Of a stretch of 64,000 nt of DNA, positions 58,001 through 64,000 are shown one piece after another (the stretch's first letter is position 1; each line of letters starts with the position of its first letter). The position numbers were made by a program, and so were the translations under genes. The stretch is taken from contig NC_092577.1 in assembly GCF_037975245.1 (NCBI RefSeq), positions 27,275,398 through 27,339,397 on the forward strand. Direction: 5' to 3'. Origin of the DNA: Apostichopus japonicus (lineage: Eukaryota > Echinodermata > Holothuroidea > Aspidochirotida > Stichopodidae). The notes beneath the pieces are model-generated. The model had not been told where the DNA came from. It saw only the letters and a program-made list of their open reading frames with translations, and did no database searches.

Positions 58001-61000
58001 GTTTACGTATAACCTGTTTGGACTTCATCTGCCAAAGGAAAAAAGAGCACCAATGGTGCAGTCACTCATTCCATCGAAAGACAGTTGAAAACATTTTGAG
58101 AAACATCTCAGGAATTTAATAGTAATTACTGTAATCAACTCTTGCAGCAGGTATATGCATTGTTGTGACAGGGATGGATTGTGGCCTCTGATGTGAATTT
58201 GAAGATGAGATAACTGATGTTCAATCATCTCTCCCTGAAGTGACTATGTACAGTAATTATTTCTGTAAAATATTAATCATGCTACTGAATTAGTTCATTG
58301 GTAGCACTCTCTTGTCTGAAATTGACTTGAACTTATACATCCAAGTCATGTAGTTAAATTCCTTCACTTGCATCTTTAAATCTTTTGGCTTTTAGTGCAG
58401 GCGATACAGGTTGTGACCTTTACTGACCTCAAAGAACATTTGAAACATCTCGTATACTTTTTCAGATAAAATGGCCTTGAATGACCTTGACATCAAATTC
58501 TTCAAGAAGGCTAATGATCCACCATCCGATGATTATCATGTCTGTCTTTCATTCAACTCAATCAAATATAGCATTTCAAAGATGAAGCAGTAATTTCCAA
58601 TGAATTCTAGGCGAGTTTCAATCTTAATCTCTAGACAAACCCACATGACCCAAAACTAGCAAATGACCATTTTGCTCACGTGTTGTGAGCTGCTATGCAT
58701 TCAGTAAAAGTACCATTACTACACTGATTTGTAAACAAGACCCATTTCGATCCATAGATGACCTTTTAATGTGTCCCCTTTTGACTGATAATGAACTTTT
58801 AAGCTTCAAAATTTGCATCCACAAAACTGTGACAATAAATATCAAGAAAAAAGGAAACTACATTTGACATTCAACCAGGCAGCGTCTTAGTAGGTACAGT
58901 ATCTAGTTTCAAGGTTTTTCAACTCTGTTCTCTGCTGACTAATAAGACCAGGTGTGGTGGAGTCTGGATCTTACAAATATAGCTGGACAATCTTTTCATA
59001 ATTCTTTACTAACCTTGTGTGTCTGCTCCTTGTCTTCCTGTCGATGCCTCTTCTGATTCTGTGTCTCGTTTGATTTACTGTTCCTCAATTTGGTTTGCTG
59101 ATGACCCGGTGCATTAGATTCATCCAGGACTTTGAATTGGGTCAACTCTGTGTCTGACTTTGAAACCTGACTCTGTTGCTCAAGTTGCTTATCTTTCTTC
59201 ATCCTACAATCGTCATCACTACTGCATCTTATGTCACCTGTTCCCATCCCCGTCAAACATTTTACCTTCATCACATCATCTCTTAGGCCAATGCCTGTCA
59301 ACATATCTATTGGCTGGGATTTACCTGAACATGACTCACATTGTTGACTTCTCACATAACCAGTGTGATCTCTCTTAACACCCTTCTTATGATCCCCTTC
59401 TTCTTTAATATCAGTCCAACTAGTATCCATATTCATTGAAATATTTTCCTCCAACTTTGAGGTTTCTTTCTTCAAGAATTGCTCTTGGCTATCACAGATG
59501 TGACTACTGTGACCTTCTTTGCTCTTATCTACTTGTGGAGTCCACTCACTGACATCAACATCACACGTCTGGTGATGCAAACATGTTGATTTCTCTCCTT
59601 TCTCTTCAATTTCAGAGCTGCTATCTTCTTTCCAAGATGTATCACCCATATCTTCAGTTTCTTCAATGACCTTTGACCCAATGCAAGCAGGTTGGTATTC
59701 CTTAGAGGTAGATGGAGCATTTGTATTTCCCTCACCATCTATCTGTTCCTTCTCTCCCATTTTCAGGACTTTTAGTTTACTCCAGGACAGATGTCTCTCA
59801 TACCTGCAAGAAACACCAGTCAAAAACACACTGTGAGAATCTCTAGCCTTACTTTAAAAAGTGAAATGATGTCATGTGATGTGACACATACATATGGAAT
59901 GATGTGATGTCATAACATGCTGTGGGAGGCCATTTCATGTTATGTGCTGAGGTGTTTGTGATGTCATATGATGTGAGGTCACAGTATTTTGCAATGTAAA
60001 AATGCATAGCTGGAGCCTGGAGGCACACAATAAAATCTTTTTTTGGGCTCATACTAAAGTATTTTAGTACATAAACAATACTGTGGTTCCTGTTTAGTCG
60101 AACGAGACAGTTATTTAGAGAAGATTGATATCAAAGTTAGCAGATTCTCGCTGACCAGAAACGTGAAGCTTAAAGCTCATTAACGTACAGGTCACTGCAT
60201 GACGTCATTCTACGGAGTGTACCGCGAACATGAAACAATAACAATGGACTTTCCATGTACTTCTCATAAGAAAGTGATCCATAATTTATTAACTTCACTC
60301 TTCCAATAACCATGCAGCTACAAGAGAATTGTTCACACATTGGGTAGCAATTCTTTAATTAGATTTAGAAGTAAATTATACCGCTGTGAAGTTAGTTACT
60401 TATTCCGCGTTCCTCGTTTGATATTCGCGAATGAGTAACTGCTACCTATTCAGTTACTTATTCAACAGTGCTATCAACGTAAAACCTATGGCAAGCCGAA
60501 TGCTATCTTACAAGATGTTCAAGATTTGGTCATATTTTCCAAATATATGGGTCATATGAACTCTAAAGACGATTTAGAAATCTCTCAAAATGCGTTTTGC
60601 TGGGTCCAAAGAATACTTGACCAATTCAAATGACCACTACACCATCACTTCTTAAATGAATGAAACTGGACCATGGAAATATTTTGGCCCTAATCATAGC
60701 CTTGGATCACCTACCAAATGGGTCATATGAACTGTAAAGACAAGGTAGAAGGGTCCCACGATGCATTTGACCTTGTCCAAAGAGTGCTTGACCAATTCAT
60801 ATGAGCACTACATCATCACTTCTTAAATGAATGATGGTCTTACCTGTGTTGACGGACTTTTTGAAACCGACTCTGCTGGAATCTTCTTTCAGTTGCTGGT
60901 ACTGAGAGAAGGAATCATAAAAAGCTATAAAAAATGACATTAAAATAAAGTAAAAAAATGTTATTGTATAATCAAAAGAAAAGCCAAACCAATCCCCAGT

Positions 61001-63784
61001 GTTAGTTTCTTGGCACCTTTGTCAATTTCCTTAAGAGTTTGTTTCAGTCAGACATCAATAATTTCTCTGGAAGATCACCTTGCATAGAATTGTTCCTTTA
61101 CACTGAAATTACTTTCATATGCAATTTCTTGTCTTTAGAAATGTGTTAGATGTCACAAACCAGTAATTTATTGGAAAGTAAATTAAATGAAAGACTGGGA
61201 AAGACTTAAGAAATCATCTCAGAATAGATACAATATTTATGTTCGGATATAAAGCTTAATGTATGGATACTTACAAGTCTTTCTCTGATGTCCTTGAAAG
61301 GAAGACACAAAATAACCATGCTCTGGTTTTCCTCGGGACAAATTACCTTTACCGAAGCATCCCTAAGAAAGAGAAGATCACATGTATATTAATGCATTAA
61401 TCTTCTGTACCGTTCTTAGCACTATATTGAACAATCCAAATATCTGACATCCTTCTGTTCTTATCCGTGATAGGGAATGGGAGTGATAGGGATGGGGAGT
61501 GGTAGTGATGGGGAGTGATAGGGATGGGGAGTGGTTGGGATGAGGAGCGGTAGGGATGGGGAGTGATAGGGATGGGGAGTGGTAGTGATGGGGAGTGATA
61601 GTGATGGGGAGTGGTAGTGATGGGGAGTGGTAGTGATGGGGAGTGGTTGGGATGAGGAGTGGTTGGGATGAGGAGTGGTAGTGATGGGGAGTGGTAGGGA
61701 TGGGGAGTGATAGGGATGGGGAGTGGTTGGGATGAGGAGCGGTAGGGATGGGGAGTGATAGGGATGGGGAGTAGTAGTGATGGGGAGTGGTAGTGATGGG
61801 GAGTGATAGTGATGGGGAGTGGTAGTGATGGGGAGTGATAGTGATGGGGAGTGGTAGTGATGGGGAGTGGTAGGGATGGGGAGTGATAGGGATGGGAGTG
61901 GTTGGGATGAGGAGTGGTTGGGATGAGAAGTGGTAGGGATGGGGAGTGATAGGGATGGGGAGTGATAGGGATGGGGAGTGGTAGTGATGGGGAGTGGTTG
62001 GGATGGGGAGTGGTTGGGATGAGGAGTGGTAGTGATGGGGAGTGATAGGGATGGGGAGTGATAGGGATGGGGAGTGGTAGGGATGGGAGTGGTTGGGATG
62101 AGGAGTGATAGGGATGGGGAGTGGTTGGGATGAGGAGTGGTAGTGATGGGGAGTGGTTGGGATGAGGAGTGATAGGGATGGGGAGTGATAGGGATGGGGA
62201 GTGGTAGTGATGGGGAGTGGTTGGGATGGGGAGTGGTTGGGATGAGGAGTGGTAGTGATGGGGAGTGATAGGGATGGGGAGTGATAGGGATGGGGAGTGG
62301 TAGGGATGGGAGTGGTTGGGATGAGGAGTGATAGGGATGGGGAGTGGTTGGGATGAGGAGTGGTAGGGATGGGGAGTGATAGGGATGGGGAGTGGTTGGG
62401 ATGAGGAGTGATAGGGATGGGGAGTGGTTGGGATGAGGAGTGGTAGTGATGGGGAGTGGTTGGGATGAGGAGTGATAGGGATGGGGAGTGATAGGGATGA
62501 GGAGTGGTAGAGATGGGGAGTGGTAGTGATGGGGAGTGGTAGTGATGGGGAGTGGTAGTGATGGGGAGTGGTTGGGATGAGGAGTGGTAGGGATGGGGAG
62601 TGATAGGGATGGGGAGTGGTTGGGATGAGGAGTGGTAGTGATGGGGAGTGGTTGGGATGAGGAGTGATAGGGATGGGGAGTGGTAGTGATGGGGAGTGGT
62701 AGTGATGGGGAGTGGTTGGGATGAGGAGTGGTAGTGATGGGGAGTGGTAGTGATGGGGAGTGGTAGGGATTGGGAGTGGTAGGGATGGGGAGTGGTAGTG
62801 ATGGGGAGTGGTAGTGATGGGGAGTGGTTGGGATGAGGAGTGGTAGTGATGGGGAGTGGTAGTGATGGGGAGTGGTAGGGATTGGGAGTGGTAGGGATGG
62901 GGAGTGGTAGTGATGGGGAGTGGTAGTGATGGGGAGTGATAGGGATGGGGAGTGGTAGTGATGGGGAGTGGTAGGGATTGGGAGTGGTTGTGATGGGGAG
63001 TGGTAGGTTGGGATTGGACAAAGCAACCCATAGCCATCCACATTTGTGAGTTCTGGCCTCCACCAAAAACAACAAATTTCTTGTTCTCAATGTGGTACTT
63101 CTATACACCAAATATGTAATTGGTTCGACCTTCACTTCTTCAGATATTGTGTTTACAAGCTGCGTGTCACAAACGCACACACACACACATATGCCATCAT
63201 GAAGTTTTAAATAGTGTTGGGAGTTTGGAATGGCAAAATCTTCTTTTCAGTAGTATGAAGTCTTTCTTCAATGACTATACGATCAACAAATAGGTATCTT
63301 TACAGTGTCTCTATGAGGTATGTGGTCCGTTGAGGTTCGATGTATGGACGCAACATGAATCCATGATATCACAGCAATATTCAACTTCATAAATTGTTAA
63401 AATTTTGGGAAGTTGAGGTTACTTTCAATGCAATTTTCTCTTAACCTGTAATTCATATGAATACATGCTTTGGTGTAGTGATTTTTTTTTTTTTAGGTTA
63501 CAACTTACTTGCAATAAATATGACTCTGGACTATCCTTTAACAAATACCTAATTTTGAAAGAACTGGATACTTAGGTTTTTACCATTCGGTGAAGGAAGT
63601 GCTGATCTCCCTCCTTCTGTACAAGGACTGATCCATCTATTAGTCTTGCTGTGTAATAGAACCATCTTGAATTAGAGGCAGGTTTGTTACTCAGCGACTG
63701 GATGGGTATAGGCAGAGGAGCTTCTCCTGTCTGCTGCTGCTGCCAACATCCTTTCTTGGTTCTAAGCTTTGGAGGATATTCCAT
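52094..63784 (-). CDS. TSEN2: tRNA-splicing endonuclease catalytic subunit Sen2
   Basis: Subunit of the nuclear TSEN complex; cuts the 5' splice site of intron-containing pre-tRNAs. Nine coding exons, in transcript order: 63784-63584, 61362-61275, 60901-60844, 59803-59014, 58028-57954, 56850-56785, 54284-54143, 53918-53773 and 52249-52094 (stop 52096-52094). All introns are GT-AG, phases agree, total 573 residues (human 465). The start ATG has a strong GCCATGG context and follows an acceptor at 63792, so a 5' UTR exon lies upstream. The N-terminus (EAPLPIP, then FYYTARLIDGSVLV and GCFGKGNLSRG) matches the family; residues 116-379 are a long low-complexity, acidic and Ser/Lys-rich insert that explains the extra length. 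The nuclease domain ends with YHYYRSKGWVPRCGIKYG, VVYKKGPSFYHSSF and DIILCYV. Catalytic Tyr476, His484 and Lys522 are all present (human Tyr369, His377, Lys416). Confidence 0.96.
54362..54720. mobile_element. hAT-like MITE F with 8-bp target duplication, in a TSEN2 intron
   Basis: The ends CAGTGGCGGAGC and GCTCCGCCACTG are perfect inverted repeats; perfect direct repeat TGTGGCAG at 54354-54361 and 54721-54728. 359 bp, no transposase. It contains the module shared with elements A and C at about 54558-54660. It sits only 70 bp beyond the acceptor end of TSEN2 exon 54284-54143. Confidence 0.93.
54993..55359. mobile_element. TTAA-targeting MITE, copy 2
   Basis: AGGGTGTGAAGACT at the left and GAGTCTTCAATGCCT at the right; TTAA at 54989-54992 and 55360-55363. 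367 bp. Closely similar to 20821-21180 and 56222-56581 throughout. Lies in the same TSEN2 intron as element F. Confidence 0.9.
55680..56170 (-). repeat. Highly diverged AGGTCA-type repeat units
   Basis: Phrases such as TGACCTTTGATGT, CCTCAAATGACCTTGACCTC and GAGATATCCTGTTTACAAGG mark worn units in - orientation between two MITE copies in the TSEN2 intron. No intact DR1 site. Confidence 0.5.
56222..56581. mobile_element. TTAA-targeting MITE, copy 3
   Basis: AGGGTGTGAAGACTCACGC at the left, AAGTCTTCACTGCC at the right; TTAA at 56218-56221 and 56582-56585. 360 bp. About 200 bp from TSEN2 exon 56850-56785. Confidence 0.9.
57635..57720. repeat. Short 22-bp tandem repeat
   Basis: Four copies of a unit like CAGCAGTGTATGATATTAGC in the TSEN2 intron between exons 58028-57954 and 56850-56785. 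Confidence 0.8.
60095..60385 (-). repeat. Dispersed repeat, inverse copy of 6780-6960
   Basis: On the - strand it shares AAGAATTGCTACCCA, CACGTTTCTGGTCAGCGAGA and ATAACTGTCTCGTTCG-like stretches with 6830-6960. Boundaries unresolved. In the TSEN2 intron 59804-60843. Confidence 0.5.
60530..60838. repeat. Two-copy diverged tandem duplication
   Basis: The block with AATATATGGGTCATATGAAC ... GACCAATTCAAATGACCACT ... ATCACTTCTTAAATGAATGA recurs about 175 bp later (from AAATGGGTCATATGAACTGT), ending just before the donor of TSEN2 exon 60901-60844. Confidence 0.8.
61462..63016. repeat. 1.55-kb G-rich 16-bp minisatellite in TSEN2 intron 1
   Basis: About 95 copies of a 16-bp unit, variants of GATGGGGAGTGGTAGT (GGTAGTGAT, GATAGGGAT, GGTTGGGAT) on the + strand. 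Because 16 is not a multiple of 3 and no unit makes a stop on the - strand, all three - frames stay open for over 500 codons and spell nearly the same 16-residue Pro/Ser/His-rich repeat. These are artefacts, since the array lies between the first two TSEN2 coding exons and has no gene structure. Only the + strand, the template of TSEN2, is G-rich. Confidence 0.96.
63040..63190 (-). repeat. Partial AGGTCA-type repeat unit next to the minisatellite
   Basis: The inverse unit CCTCCACCAAAAACAACAAA ... CTTCAGATATTGTGTTTACA with a terminal CACACACACACA head lies directly beside the 16-bp array. The AGGTCA core is lost where the array begins. Confidence 0.65.
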
Positions 63785-63915
63785 GGCATATCTGCAACAC
63801 AGTAAGAAAATTAACTACCAATGTGTAACCTGAGCGATAAACGTACAAGAAAAACACAAGCATTTCAAAAAGGTGATCTGTGATGATGGAGACAAAACAT
63901 ATATCGCACAATGAG

Positions 63916-64000
63916 TTAATAAAGCAAACAAAGTACTAGGCCTCTTAGAAAGGAAACTGTGGAAGGAAGTTGCCTACAAGACCCATGTTAGACCAAAGCT
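63916..64000 (+). mobile_element. LINE reverse transcriptase fragment running off the window
   Basis: The + strand reads VNKANKVLGLLERKLWKEVA then YKTHVRPKL up to the window end, matching the conserved 'NKA...LG.L.R......VK..AYKTLVRP.LEYA' segment near the C-terminus of non-LTR reverse transcriptases. Only this edge is visible. Confidence 0.65.

Noticed and set aside
58996-59829. A separate 277-residue gene starting MFLTGVSC
   Set aside because: Its N-terminal residues come from intron sequence; the body is TSEN2 exon 59803-59014 with acceptor CTTGCAG and donor GTTAGT.
61378-63186. Three very long - strand open frames (526-602 codons) that look like proline-rich proteins
   Set aside because: They are the three readings of a 16-bp minisatellite in a TSEN2 intron and encode the same cyclic repeat; there is no start context, domain or exon structure.

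Overview
The window is animal nuclear DNA: spliced genes with GT-AG introns of about 0.2-3.5 kb, no operons, an AT-rich background, and dense DNA transposons, LINE and Penelope remnants and minisatellites. The repeat make-up suggests a marine invertebrate, perhaps a deuterostome such as an echinoderm; this is an inference and I cannot name the species.

Two conserved genes are clear and were rebuilt exon by exon. On the + strand, 2282-16804 encodes an MBOAT1/2-type lysophospholipid acyltransferase. Eleven coding exons are visible and all junctions keep frame; the first coding exon is upstream or unrecognised. On the - strand, 63784-52094 encodes a complete TSEN2 (catalytic subunit of tRNA-splicing endonuclease): nine coding exons, 573 residues, with the catalytic Tyr, His and Lys all present. 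The two genes belong to unrelated processes (membrane phospholipid remodelling; tRNA intron removal). A possible third, unidentified gene lies on the - strand at about 26.0-21.8 kb.

Layout: 1-2.3 kb, upstream MBOAT region with a hAT-type MITE; 2.3-18 kb, MBOAT gene, whose introns hold a decayed THAP domain, a 190-bp inverted-repeat element, AGGTCA-rich repeats, a 41-bp array and a 3-kb array of 47-bp units; 18-28 kb, a 63-bp array, more AGGTCA repeats, a TTAA-type MITE, a tRNA-like sequence and a degenerate ~170-bp tandem repeat; 28-49 kb, a transposon-rich block with nested hAT-like elements, a decayed transposon combining a PHD finger, DDE transposase and Ulp1 protease, a P-element-like fragment, a Penelope reverse transcriptase fragment and an LTR retroelement remnant; 49-52 kb, a LINE 3' end; 52-64 kb, TSEN2, with MITEs and a 1.5-kb G-rich 16-bp minisatellite in its introns; 63.9-64 kb, the edge of another LINE.

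The most interesting signals are: (1) a ~143-bp tandem unit carrying perfect AGGTCAAAGGTCA (DR1) nuclear-receptor-type sites, dispersed over many loci; (2) a ~100-bp module shared by three hAT-like families with different termini; (3) nested hAT insertions with readable 8-bp target duplications; (4) the PHD-DDE-Ulp1 transposon. The long open frames over the minisatellites are repeat artefacts, not genes.
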